Positions 24,676 through 33,156 of a DNA stretch of 64,000 nucleotides are shown here, in pieces. The stretch lies in the NCBI GenBank assembly GCA_038209965.1, contig JBBQXF010000001.1:1-64000 (forward strand), in the 5' to 3' direction. How positions within the stretch are numbered: position 1 is the stretch's first letter; each line of letters starts with the position of its first letter. The translations under genes and the position numbers were made by a program. The notes under the pieces were generated by a model that saw only the letters and a list, made by a program, of their open reading frames with translations, was not told where the DNA came from and did not search any database. The stretch is from JALONO01 sp038209965 (GTDB lineage Bacteria; Bacteroidota; Bacteroidia; Cytophagales; Thermoflexibacteraceae).

Positions 24676-25381
24676 ATGCGATATTTGCTGTTTATCTTGC
24701 TGCTCATCTCCCACTTGTCCAGTGCCCAGCGCTGGCGGGCGGGCATCGGTTGGCTCCAAACCAACTCCACTATTCAAAGGGCCGATTTGCCAACCCTCTA
24801 TGATCGAAACAAGACAGCGGCACTGCCCGGTGGCCAAGTGGGCCTAGGGCGGGATCTGGGCCGGTATTGGTTCCTCGCGGCTCGATTCTCGGTTTCTGGG
24901 ATGGATTATCGGGTGCGCAGACCAATCGCTGAAACAATTGAATTGACGGGTTCGTATCGTCCCATTTACGCAAATGTTGGTACAGAACTGCGGCTGGGGC
25001 GTATTGTTTGGCAGAACCAAAGTCAACGTTGGCAATTGCTGGCCAGTGCGGGACCGTCGGTGCACAGGGCCTTCCAAAACGGCCACGAATAGGGTACTTG
25101 GTGGTTTTCCACCCTTGGACAAGCTGGACGAAAAACGGTGAGATTTGCGTCCCTAAACCAGTACGAAGGCTGGTTTTCCGCCCTCAACTTTGGGTGAGCT
25201 GCGATACGCATTTTTCCGTCGCTCCGCACTCGGCTTGGCGGTCAATTATCAATACGCCCTGAGCCGGCTGCCCACCGCCTATTACCACATTGACGTAACT
25301 TGGAAGCCCAAGAACGAAGCAGAGGTCAACAATTCAATCCGGGATGAGCTCAACCTCCGGGTCAACCGAGTGGCGGCATAG
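24676..25381 (+). pseudogene. Outer-membrane beta-barrel protein gene with nonsense codon and frameshift
   Basis: Signal peptide MRYLLFILLLISHLSSAQ. Then alternating strands: GGQVGLGRDLGRYWFLAARF, YANVGTELRLGRIVW. The frame stops at TAG (25090-25092), continues in the same frame with TVRFASLNQYEGWFSALNFG, and then needs one G removed from TTTGGGTGAG to go on with ELRYAFFRRSALGLAVNYQY and HIDVTWKPKNEAEVN up to the stop at 25381. Restored, the protein is about 235 residues, a typical small outer-membrane barrel of unknown role. Two independent lesions make real decay likely. Confidence 0.6.
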
Positions 25382-25487
25382 GCCAACTATTTTTACAAAT
25401 TTGGTCGGAAAACCCACCAATAGACCGCAAACTAGATCGCTGGTCGTACTTGGCCGCCCCACCCCCAGCCCCGCGATTTTCGCAGCG

Positions 25488-26261
25488 TTATCGGCCTTCG
25501 AGCTGCTCCATCCGGGCCTCGAGTTCGTCCATTTTGTTGTACAGCCCGGCGGTGTCGTTGGTCAGATAGGCGGAGAGTTTCCAGCCCACTTTCCAGATCT
25601 CGATGATGTCCTCGGCCAATAAGCTGAAGGGCGGGTGTTCGCGGTTGTCGGACAAGCAGCGCAAATAGCCGTCGGCCAGCGTATTCTGGATGCGTTTTAC
25701 TTGCAATCCCTTGGTTTCGGAGGCCACCACGCATACCTCACCATCGGGCAGGCGGTCCCAGCGGCCGCGATCCACTTGGCGGCAAATCACCAGATCGCTG
25801 TCATGGAGGGTGGGGGCCATGCTTTCGCCGCTCACTTGGAGGGCAAAATACTGGCCGTCGCGCAGCAGGGAGCCGGGCAAGAGCAGGGCATCCATTTCCT
25901 CAAAATACTCTTGGGTCTGGTAGCCGGTCAGAAAGTTGGCCGCTGCCCGCCGGTTGATGATCGGCACGGTCACGTTGCCGCTCGTGTCTTGGGTGCTCAC
26001 CACTAGGCGCGGGCTGGACTGGACCGCCGCCCCCTTGAGCATGCCCCCCCGCCCGTTGATGAGCCACTCAATATTGATATCGGGAAACTGCTCGCAGATC
26101 TTGCTGAGCACCTCAAAGCCCGGTTTGCTCTGCTGCTTGCCGGTCGTGTAATTGTTGATCACGGCGGGGCTGACCCCGATCTGTTCGGCAAACCGCTTTT
26201 CGTTGCCTTTGGTGAAGTGATCTACCACTTTCATAAGTCGCTGATTCACTGTGATTTCCAT
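25488..26261 (-). CDS. S24 family (LexA/cI-like) transcriptional repressor
   Basis: 257 residues. The N-terminal XRE-type helix-turn-helix (RFAEQIGVSPAVINNYTTGK) is followed by a linker and a C-terminal S24 peptidase-like domain. The self-cleavage residues are visible: Ser in ALQVSGESMAPTLHDSDLV and Lys in GLQVKRIQNTL. The end (MDELEARMEQLEGR) is a short coiled coil. Proteins of this type control prophages or stress genes and fall off DNA after RecA-stimulated cleavage. The gene diverges from 26500 across a 240-base AT-rich region with promoter elements for both directions, so it probably controls itself and that gene. No phage structural or integrase genes are in view; it may belong to a small mobile element or be a Bacteroidota-specific regulator. 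Confidence 0.88.
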   Translation of the reverse strand: MEITVNQRLMKVVDHFTKGNEKRFAEQIGVSPAVINNYTTGKQQSKPGFEVLSKICEQFPDINIEWLINGRGGMLKGAAVQSSPRLVVSTQDTSGNVTVPIINRRAAANFLTGYQTQEYFEEMDALLLPGSLLRDGQYFALQVSGESMAPTLHDSDLVICRQVDRGRWDRLPDGEVCVVASETKGLQVKRIQNTLADGYLRCLSDNREHPPFSLLAEDIIEIWKVGWKLSAYLTNDTAGLYNKMDELEARMEQLEGR

Positions 26262-26300
26262 AATATTTCAATTATTATTAAAAAATATTTTATTTAAGTA

Positions 26301-26332
26301 TTGATTTATTAAAAATTATTGTTTTACCTTTG
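26301..26332 (+). promoter_or_regulatory. Promoter TTG-N21-TACCTTTG for the zinc-ribbon membrane gene
   Basis: TTG 26301-26303 and TACCTTTG 26325-26332 fit the consensus. A CAAATATA (26348-26355) is a possible minus-strand -7 element for the S24 repressor, so the two promoters would overlap face to face. Confidence 0.6.
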
Positions 26333-26499
26333 TTCAATAATTAAAGGCAAATATAAGGATTGCAACGATAATATTACATAAAAATTGAAAAAATATCATT
26401 TTAAACACCAAGCCGGAATTTTGGAAGCTGGCAAGACCAAATTGTTTTTGGAAAACAAGCATCAACCAGATTTTTTTAACCATCTAACGTAGTATTCCC

Positions 26500-27741
26500 A
26501 TGAATGAGTTGTATGTCAAACTCCGCAAAAACCTCGGGCTCACCCTGATCCTCATCATCGGGCTGGGGGTTGAGTTCAGCAATTTTCAAAGCATGTTCCA
26601 CAAGTTCATGCTTTCTTATCGGCCCGATTGGGGGGCGTTCAACCACATCCCGGCCATGTTCTTGAGCGCATTTTTGTTGCTTTGCATTGTCATTTTTGGC
26701 ATTCGGAAACAAGTGGCGCTGTCGTGGTTTTTGGCCCTGCTCACCTGCGTGGTGTCTTTTGCGGTGTACAGCCGCATGAACCTGGCCTGGAACTGGGACG
26801 ACATGAACGAGATCCACTTTGTCATCCTCATACTGAGCGGGATGCTGCCCATGCTGGTGGCCTACACCACCCACCAGATTGCCCATGACAACGAAGACGA
26901 GTTTGACGAAATCGATGAGCGGATGGAAGAAGCCAGACACCACCACAAGTCTCACCGCAGCAATGTCCACAGCAAAAGTTATTACGAGGAGTTTAAAAAA
27001 AAAGAGGCTCGCTTAACTAAAAATGAACGGTCAGTGGTCCGGCCCCGGTACAAAGCACCCGAGGAGCCAGAAGTGGGCGAAGAAGAACTTTATCAGCGGC
27101 TCCGGGGCAAATTTGGGATCGGGGAAGTGCAGCAGAAGCCCCCTTACCAACGGCAAGATGCCCCCGAAGATCAAGGCCCCAAGTACCAAAATGGCCATTC
27201 ACAGCACAACGGGCACGCCAACGGAACGTACAATGGGCCGATAAACCCCAACGAGTTCCCCCGCAATGAAGCGGCTGAAATGCCCAAATCCGAGCTGGGC
27301 TTGCGGGCCTATGGGTTTGCGCCCAACAGCCCCAACAACGGCGAAGCTTTCCGGGAGGCCACTGCGGCCGCCCAACATTTGAAGCCCACGCTCAAAGTGA
27401 GGACGGCGCCCCAGCCGATCGGGCCGCTGGTGGAGGAAGAGCGGCCGTTGCAAAGGGCGGTGAGCTTTGCCGAGCGGCGGGAAGTGATGCTGACGGTGGA
27501 CAAGCCCGTGGCCCCGAACGAGGCCGTAAAGGTGGCAGGCGGTTATTTGATCAAATGCGCCAAATGTGGCACTGAAAGCGTGAAAAAGACCAAAACGGCC
27601 AAATATTGCTCCGAGGAGTGCCGCCACGAGGCCAATAAGCAGCAGACGGGCGGGCTGATAGTGAATACCCCGGGCAGTGGCGAGCTGCACATTGTCCGCG
27701 ACGACTACGACACCGACGGGGTGATGGAGTGGAAGCTCTAG
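26500..27741 (+). CDS. Polytopic membrane protein with C-terminal zinc ribbon
   Basis: 413 residues. Four transmembrane helices in the first 130 residues (LGLTLILIIGLGVEF, FLSAFLLLCIVIFGI, WFLALLTCVVSFAVY, HFVILILSGMLPMLVAY). A long, charged, probably disordered cytoplasmic region follows (DEFDEIDERMEEARHHHKSH; HSQHNGHANGTYNG). Near the C-terminus is a C4 ribbon: CAKCGTESVKKTKTAKYCSE then ECRHEANKQ. The same ribbon (CxxC...YCSxxCRxxAN) is the main feature of the next gene at 28009. No known family recognised. Divergent from the S24 repressor and probably under its control. A membrane protein carrying a nucleic-acid-type ribbon is unusual, and could anchor DNA or a partner at the membrane. Confidence 0.75.
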   Translation: MNELYVKLRKNLGLTLILIIGLGVEFSNFQSMFHKFMLSYRPDWGAFNHIPAMFLSAFLLLCIVIFGIRKQVALSWFLALLTCVVSFAVYSRMNLAWNWDDMNEIHFVILILSGMLPMLVAYTTHQIAHDNEDEFDEIDERMEEARHHHKSHRSNVHSKSYYEEFKKKEARLTKNERSVVRPRYKAPEEPEVGEEELYQRLRGKFGIGEVQQKPPYQRQDAPEDQGPKYQNGHSQHNGHANGTYNGPINPNEFPRNEAAEMPKSELGLRAYGFAPNSPNNGEAFREATAAAQHLKPTLKVRTAPQPIGPLVEEERPLQRAVSFAERREVMLTVDKPVAPNEAVKVAGGYLIKCAKCGTESVKKTKTAKYCSEECRHEANKQQTGGLIVNTPGSGELHIVRDDYDTDGVMEWKL

Positions 27742-27887
27742 CCGTTTTGGAATTATCGGCTAAGTTGGCCGGGCACCCACTGGCTAAGGGCCCACGTAGC
27801 AAACATTGGGTCAAGGAATTACCGAACCGTTACATTTTGAGGTGATTGCATCTTTTGGGGATGGCCCTTCTGGGGCGAACTTTGCCC

Positions 27888-27919
27888 TTGCCAATGCGGG
27901 TTATGCCGGTGTATCTTTG
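27888..27919 (+). promoter_or_regulatory. Promoter TTG-N21-TATCTTTG
   Basis: TTG 27888-27890 and TATCTTTG 27912-27919. Transcription would begin around 27926, about 80 bases before the small zinc-ribbon gene. Confidence 0.65.
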
Positions 27920-28008
27920 CGATAAGACAGGCCGGGCCAAGGTGGCCCAACCAGTGGCAACGTGGATTATTTGGCAGAAAATAAATTTATCAACGCATTT
28001 TATCCTGG

Positions 28009-28443
28009 ATGCTCATGAAAACCACTAAATCCAGTTTGCTTGCTCCCCAAACGGCCTGTTCTTGCTGTGGCAAGCCCATTCAATACGTGACCAGTGCGGT
28101 CCAGCAATATTGTTCCAATGTTTGCCGCAGCCAAGCCAACCAGGCCAAGCGGTTTGCGGCTCAGTTTGCCCAGATGAAAGTGGCAACGGGCCAAGAAGGG
28201 GACGAAGCCCGCAGTTTGGCCCCTGGTGCGGGGCAGCCCGCCGTGATGACGGTGTCCAAACCCAGGGCCAAGGCCCCCAAAACAACCACTTATTCGCCCG
28301 AGACCCCGGCCGAGCAGTTGTGCCAATTATTGGAGAAAGCCTTGCAAGATCTGGCCCAGACCAAGGCCCAGAACGTGCGCATGGAGCAGGAACTCCGCAA
28401 GTTTCGCCGCGTGACCGGCAACCTATATTACATGGCCGGCTAA
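28009..28443 (+). CDS. Small zinc-ribbon protein
   Basis: 144 residues (ATG at 28009 or 28015). The N-terminal C4 ribbon ACSCCGKPIQYVTSAVQQYC plus SNVCRSQANQAKRF is nearly the same design as the ribbon at the end of the 26500 protein. A Lys/Ala/Pro-rich linker (VSKPRAKAPKTTTYSPETPA) and a C-terminal coiled coil (EQLCQLLEKALQDLAQTKAQ, NVRMEQELRKFRR) follow. It is likely a nucleic-acid or protein binder. It has its own promoter, and a terminator lies about 160 bases downstream. The two ribbon genes and the S24 repressor look like one functional group. Confidence 0.72.
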   Translation: MLMKTTKSSLLAPQTACSCCGKPIQYVTSAVQQYCSNVCRSQANQAKRFAAQFAQMKVATGQEGDEARSLAPGAGQPAVMTVSKPRAKAPKTTTYSPETPAEQLCQLLEKALQDLAQTKAQNVRMEQELRKFRRVTGNLYYMAG

Positions 28444-28604
28444 ACAGTTTTTCCGTCCGGCTAAAAGGGAGCTTCGGCCAACCAGAAAGCTGAATTATTG
28501 AAACAAAATAACGCTGATTCATTGCCAAAATCATTTTGGCCTGATGCAGTTTGATCATTGAATGCCCGTTTTATTTTTTTTACACGTTAAATTTTGGGGA
28601 TAAC

Positions 28605-28637
28605 AAAAAGCCTCGCCGTTTCGGTGGGGCTTTTTTT
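28605..28637. terminator. Intrinsic terminator
   Basis: AAAAAGCCTCGCCG pairs with CGGTGGGGCTTTTT (two G-U pairs) and runs into T7. Confidence 0.85.
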
Positions 28638-28698
28638 CTTGAACCGCTGGCTCCCCGGCCACCGTGCGCAATGTCCACCGCAAACCCTACCTTTGCCC

Positions 28699-29763
28699 AT
28701 GAACCGTCCATTAATTCAAATTATCCTGATGGAGCTCCGCACGTATGTACGCGAGCCCGGGGTTATCTTTTGGTCAATCATTTTTCCCATTGCCATTTCG
28801 GGCGTGCTGGGGCTGGGGTTCCTCAACCGGGAGGAGCCGATCACTACCATTGCCGTCGAGTTGGGCAAATTGCCGCCCGCATTCCGGGCCCTGGCGGGCA
28901 GGGCGGACGGCCCGCAGTTCATCTTCGACCAATTGCCGGCCAGCGAGGCCATGCTCAAACTAAAACGGGGCGAAGTGAGCTTGATCCTCAGCACCGATAG
29001 CTTGGGCCAACCACTGTTCCGGTTCGATCCCGCCAACGAAGCGGCCCGCCAAACCCACCTATTACTGGAGAATGCGCTGCTGAAATCGGCCCTGCCCACC
29101 CTGAGCCAACAATACCCAAACAGCCCTAACCCACTCGGCAGCATTGAGCCGGTGACCACCCGGGGCTATCGCTACATCGATTTCCTGATCCCCGGCCTGA
29201 TCGCGTTTGGGCTGATGAACTCGGCCATTTGGGGCATTGGCTGGGGTTTGGTGGAGTACAGGATGAAAAAACTGCTCCGCCGGATGGCCGCCACGCCCAT
29301 GCGCAAATGGGAGTTTATGCTGGCCCAAATGATCGTCCGCCTGATCATCAACACAGTCGAAACCTGCTTGTTGATCGGGTTTGCCCGGGTGGCTTTTGGG
29401 GTCAGTTTGCAGGGCAGTTGGGCCGCGTTCCTGCTCATTGGGGTAGCGGGCCTGTGGGTGTTTTCCGGCATTGGGATGCTCATGGCCTCGCGCACCCAGA
29501 AAACCACCGTGGCCAATGGGCTGGTCAATGCCATTACGCTGCCCATGACCATTTTATCGGGCATTTTTTACAGCTACCAAGGGTTTCCCGAATGGGCCAT
29601 TGCCTTCATCAAGTTGCTGCCGCTCACCATTTTGAGCGATAATATCCGGGCGGTGTTCAATGAAGGCGCGGGCTTGGCCGAAGTATTGCCCGGCACGGGC
29701 ATCTTGGTCGGGATCGGCACCGTGTTTTTTGTCATTGGCTTGCGGATATTCAAGTGGTATTGA
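28699..29763 (+). CDS. ABC-2 type transporter permease
   Basis: 354 residues from ATG 28699 (MNRPLIQIILMELRTYVREP), the typical opening of ABC-2 permeases with one helix (GVIFWSIIFPIAISGVLGLG), a large external loop (residues about 40-155) and five helices in the C-terminal half (FLIPGLIAFGLMNSAIWGIG; LLIGVAGLWVFSGIGMLMAS; LPMTILSGIFYSYQGFPEWA; GTVFFVIGLRIFKWY). The amphipathic RMAATPMRKWEFMLAQ coupling region is present. The family exports drugs, polysaccharides or lipids together with a separate ATPase; no ATPase gene is adjacent, so the partner must be elsewhere. A TACCTTTG motif 3 bases before the ATG, if used, would favour a start at 28729 instead. Confidence 0.85.
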   Translation: MNRPLIQIILMELRTYVREPGVIFWSIIFPIAISGVLGLGFLNREEPITTIAVELGKLPPAFRALAGRADGPQFIFDQLPASEAMLKLKRGEVSLILSTDSLGQPLFRFDPANEAARQTHLLLENALLKSALPTLSQQYPNSPNPLGSIEPVTTRGYRYIDFLIPGLIAFGLMNSAIWGIGWGLVEYRMKKLLRRMAATPMRKWEFMLAQMIVRLIINTVETCLLIGFARVAFGVSLQGSWAAFLLIGVAGLWVFSGIGMLMASRTQKTTVANGLVNAITLPMTILSGIFYSYQGFPEWAIAFIKLLPLTILSDNIRAVFNEGAGLAEVLPGTGILVGIGTVFFVIGLRIFKWY

Positions 29764-30172
29764 GGCAACTGGTTCTTTGGCCAGCGGTTGGGTGGTCAAG
29801 GGCAAAGTTGCCCCAGTCTTGGGCGGAACCCGCCAGAGAGCCAACGAAATGGTTATTGTGTCCCGTGATGTTCAAGAAGCCCGCCCCATAGCCCCCCAAA
29901 AAGTGTTGGGAAAACCTTGCACATTGCTATCGATCAAATCGGTGGCAGCCCCGGTCCGCATTGCCCTGTCTTGCCCTTATTCTTGGGCCTGCAATTCGGC
30001 CGAAATTTCCCTCAGGTACGATTGACAAATGGTTGAACAGTATTGCTATTTCACTTCCGTTTTGAGAAATAAGTGTGGGGGAACTGGAGGACAAAAAAGC
30101 CCGTAAAGCCACTGTCAACAGCGTTGCGGCTGGCGATCAATCAATGATAGGGGGGAGCCTACTATTTTATGC
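29764..30172. other. Intergenic region, no gene seen
   Basis: About 400 bases between the permease and the NHL remnant. Minus-strand fragments such as NVQGFPNTFWGAMGRAS read like protein but are flanked by stops, so this may be further eroded sequence of the adjacent pseudogene. Confidence 0.4.
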
Positions 30173-30630
30173 TCACAACTCAAAGAAAATGACCCGGTGG
30201 TTGCCCGTGTCAGCCACGGCCAGCCGCTGGCCCGAAGAGGAGATGGCAAAGGGCCAGTATAGGGTCCTTTCGGTACCAAAAAAGGTGTCCAAGTTCTCGC
30301 TACTGGTGGCAAAGTTGGGCTTGCCCAGCAGGTTGGTGGCCCAAGCGCCCGATTGGGTGGAAGGTGGCATCATAGCACCAGTCGAGGGTGTTGGCATCGG
30401 GGCGGAGACCAAACTGGTTGGCCCCGTTGGCCGCTTTGTCGGGCTGGCCCACCACTACCTCGGTCGGTTTGGCCAGTGCATCGGATCAGTGGAACCAGAG
30501 CAACACCCGGTGGTATTGCACATCGGCAATGCACAGCGCACCCGCCGGGCTGGTCTTGACCGAATAGGGCCAGATCGCGTTTTCGGGTTCATATAGCGCT
30601 GGCAGGAACGCTGCGCCATGCGTGCCCCAA
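30173..30630 (-). pseudogene. NHL-repeat protein, C-terminal remnant
   Basis: On the minus strand, ENAIWPYSVKTSPAGALCIA then DVQYHRVLLWF, an in-frame TGA, EVVVGQPDKAANGANQFGLR and PDANTLDWCYDA, a frameshift, and finally LLGKPNFATSSENLDTFFG, LYWPFAISSSGQRLAVADTG and NHRVIFFEL. These are consecutive NHL propeller repeats (GQPD..., P...VAD..NHRV). One stop and one shift, with no N-terminus, mark it as a dead fragment. Confidence 0.6.
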
Positions 30631-30716
30631 AATAATTTTTCGTCCCTTTAAAGTAATTGTGCCGCTGGATCGTCTATCCCTGTATAAAGCAGTTTTTTAC
30701 TTTAGACAATCGTACA

Positions 30717-30977
30717 ATGAGACACTTCATTTTAAGGCCCATTTTGGTGGGCGCAGCAGCGGGGGGATTGTTGTTCCTTTTCTCCTTCGTGTTCAAATTT
30801 TTGCTCTTTGCCCTAGTAATAGGCTTATTGATCCGTTTTGCGGCCAAGCGGTGGCGGCCCGATCATGCCCCACGTTTTCAGGGTTTTCGTCCCCATTGGG
30901 CCGACAAGATCCGGTCAATGACCGATGACGAATATCAGGATTTTAAGCAGCAGTTGTACCCCATCCCAACCCTTTAG
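30717..30977 (+). CDS. Small membrane protein
   Basis: 86 residues from ATG 30717. One or two membrane helices (GAAAGGLLFLFSFVFKFLLF, ALVIGLLIRFAAK), then a basic cytoplasmic tail and the motif MTDDEYQDFKQQLYP. It is the first of three closely spaced genes ending in Hsp20 (gaps of 4 and 42 bases), an order suggesting a stress-response operon. No known function. Confidence 0.6.
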   Translation: MRHFILRPILVGAAAGGLLFLFSFVFKFLLFALVIGLLIRFAAKRWRPDHAPRFQGFRPHWADKIRSMTDDEYQDFKQQLYPIPTL

Positions 30978-30981
30978 CGCT

Positions 30982-31125
30982 ATGCGACTCCGCACCAGAA
31001 TAATCATCGGATTGGTATCGGCCGCCCTCACCTACGGGCTGCTGCAAGCTTCCTTCGGGCACGCGCACGGGCGTAGCCACGGGCACAGCCACCACTGTGA
31101 CCAACGTGGCGCAACAAGTAAGTAA
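30982..31125 (+). CDS. Very small His-rich membrane peptide
   Basis: 47 residues, four bases after the previous gene. One hydrophobic helix (IIIGLVSAALTYGLLQASF) and a His-rich end (GHAHGRSHGHSHHCDQ), which could bind metal. Short, so coding status rests on the operon position and the clean helix-plus-tail layout. Confidence 0.5.
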   Translation: MRLRTRIIIGLVSAALTYGLLQASFGHAHGRSHGHSHHCDQRGATSK

Positions 31126-31167
31126 ACGCGGTTTCACCTTTATTTCCCATTTAAATTCAACTTCATT

Positions 31168-31581
31168 ATGTTCGGAAAATGTTATTCGGCGGGTCGTGGA
31201 TCCGCCAAGGGCAATTTTGCCCAACCTTTCTGGGGAGCTGGCCAGCGCCGCCCCAAGTACAATGTGCCCATGAACGTGATCGAGCACGAGGATCGTTTTG
31301 AAGTCCAAGTCTTTGCCGTTGGGTTTGACAAGGCCAACATTAAGCTTTCGGTCGTTGACGACGTGCTCTACATCAGCGGAACCCGCGAAGTGGCCGATGA
31401 TTACCGCCCCAATTTCAACCGCCAGGAATACCCGGTCAAATCGTTTGAACGGGTGCTGGATCTGAACGGCAAAGTGGCCACGGCCGAAATTACTGCCACC
31501 CAAAACGATGGCGTGCTGGTCATCACCCTACCCAAAACCGCTGAGGCCCAGTCGCGGGTGTACGAAGTGCCGGTGGTGTAG
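31168..31581 (+). CDS. Hsp20/alpha-crystallin small heat-shock protein
   Basis: 137 residues. Alpha-crystallin domain from KYNVPMNVIEHEDRFEVQVF through VDDVLYISGTREVADD to NDGVLVITLPKTAEAQ, with the GVLxIxLPK strand that defines the family. The N-terminal arm (GSAKGNFAQPFWGAGQRRP) is short and the C-terminal IxI motif is weak. Cytoplasmic holdase that keeps unfolding proteins soluble. A second Hsp20 gene is at 44479-44925 (minus strand), clearly diverged. Follows two small membrane genes; followed by a hairpin. Confidence 0.93.
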   Translation: MFGKCYSAGRGSAKGNFAQPFWGAGQRRPKYNVPMNVIEHEDRFEVQVFAVGFDKANIKLSVVDDVLYISGTREVADDYRPNFNRQEYPVKSFERVLDLNGKVATAEITATQNDGVLVITLPKTAEAQSRVYEVPVV

Positions 31582-31637
31582 CTTTCCCGGCAAGGCATTA
31601 AATTGCCGAAGATGGGTAAGTTGATTTGGCTGTCGAT

Positions 31638-31684
31638 ATTTGACAAAGACCGCTGGCGATCCCGGCGGTTTTTGTTTGTCAAAT
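31638..31684. terminator. Hairpin/terminator after hsp20
   Basis: Perfect outer arms ATTTGACAAA / TTTGTCAAAT (31638-31647, 31675-31684) and inner CCGC/GCGG with a TTTTT between the inner and outer right arms. Works as a terminator on the plus strand. Confidence 0.6.
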
Positions 31685-32101
31685 GGTTGGCCAAGATTGA
31701 CCTCCCAAGTTTACAAGGGGCGAGCTGCCGCCTCGGGGAGTTTGAACTGAAACTGGGCCTGCCCATCAGGCTAAAGTATCGTTCCCTCGGTGATTGTCAA
31801 ATTTCAATCCTCCATTCAGCTTGTGCCCTTGCCGCTGGCCTTGAGCGAGGATCAGCCAAAGGAACTCCCGCCCGTTTTGGGGCAATAATGGGCCGCCAAT
31901 GAGCACTTGGCCACTGCCGATCCTGCACCGGCCCACGCCCAGTTTTTCAGCGTCTGCCCCGCTGGTTTGGCCGCGAACTGATCGCCATACTTGATGAAAC
32001 TGCCCAAAGCAATGTTAAATTTCGGCGGTCGTGCAGCCTTGCCCCCACGATCGCGCGTCATCATTCTGTGATGCTTTCACTTCACCAAAAACAACAGTAA
32101 C
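31685..32101. other. Intergenic region, no gene seen
   Basis: About 420 bases with no supported gene on either strand; some protein-like fragments on the minus strand may be relics. Confidence 0.4.
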
Positions 32102-33137
32102 ATGAAAAAATCAGTTTTGGGAGGGTTCTCTCTCTCTCTGCTCCTAATGGGGGCGTGTACGCCGGGGCCCATCGGCCAGCCCGGGGGCATGCCTTTGGCC
32201 GATGGGCCCACCCGCGAAGCCCTGCTGGCCAATGACAAGTTTTTGGAGTTCAAGGATTTCAGCAGCTTTAAAGAGGCTTCAATTGAGGTAAACAAAATGC
32301 CCCCGCTAACCGCAATGCTGAGGAGGAAAAATGGGGTTCGTCTCCATCCGTCGGCTGTTGGATGCAGAAATTACAGATTTTGAAGCCAAGGAACTGCCAG
32401 CCATTTTGGCCGCCCCACCAACCGGGAGTGAGGGATTGGTAGAACAGATGGCCGCACGGGTGCAGCGCAAATTGCAGGAGAATTATCAGGGGCTCATCAG
32501 TTATGACCCTGAATATGCCTTTCAGTTACAGGTTTACCCGCGCTCCCATGCGCCTTTGCTCAACTGATATGGTGTGGTCAAGATCGGTCGCGACCTTTAT
32601 CAGTTCGCCTATGGTTACATGAAGGTGATCCGTGGTGGCGATGCAAGCCTAATTCCATCCTTTTTCTCAACCTACCACACCGATAAAGCAAGCAGCATTG
32701 AGGTGACCAGGATCAGGATTGCTTCGCAAATGGGCGCTCAAGAAGCCGGACGCTCTTTTGTGGGGCAAGCGGCGAATTGCCGCAGCCCGGTTGGTACGTA
32801 TAGGGTGTTGGTATATGAGGATGTGTATTTTGTTCCTTTTCCTCTTGGAGGCTATGAGCTGGAGGTAACCCTACAATCGCGCAGTCGGGCCAACTTGATC
32901 TGGCAAAATTGGTCCACCCAACAGTTGAGGGCCAATGGCCAGGCCATCTTTTTTGGCCAACCCACCGTTATTTTGGATGAACCCCGCAAGATGAACGTCG
33001 CGCTGGAGGAGCGTATTTTCCCCGGCGTTGCCGGGATTAGTACTACATCGACTTGCACCGACGCATCCACCTGCCTTCGTTCCCGCACCGATGGCTTCGG
33101 CGATGGGGGTACTGGTTGCTTCACCCGTAATTTTTAA
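32102..33137 (+). pseudogene. Lipoprotein gene with TC tract, one frameshift and one nonsense codon
   Basis: Starts MKKSVLGGFSLSLLLMGAC, a lipoprotein signal (lipobox LMGAC) whose SLSLL part is encoded by a TC repeat (32127-32139) and is in frame here. The first frame holds FLEFKDFSSFKEASIEVNKM. One extra G in the run at about 32336 (AAATGGGGTTC) breaks it; the next frame gives FVSIRRLLDAEITDFEAKEL and LQENYQGLISYDPEYAFQ, stops at TGA (32565-32567), and continues in the same frame with GVVKIGRDLYQFAYGYMKVI to the end at 33137, rich in Cys/Thr (STTSTCTDASTCLRSR). 'LN.xGxVKIGxxLY' is a pattern common in secreted Bacteroidota proteins. Restored length about 345 residues. Leader related to the 41530 gene. 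Confidence 0.6.
32127..32139 (+). repeat. Dinucleotide tract (TC)6.5 in a lipoprotein leader
   Basis: Thirteen bases of alternating T and C, coding SLSL in the signal peptide. A change by one unit would shift the frame of everything downstream. Confidence 0.85.
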
Positions 33138-33156
33138 CTTTCCAACCACTTCCAAG

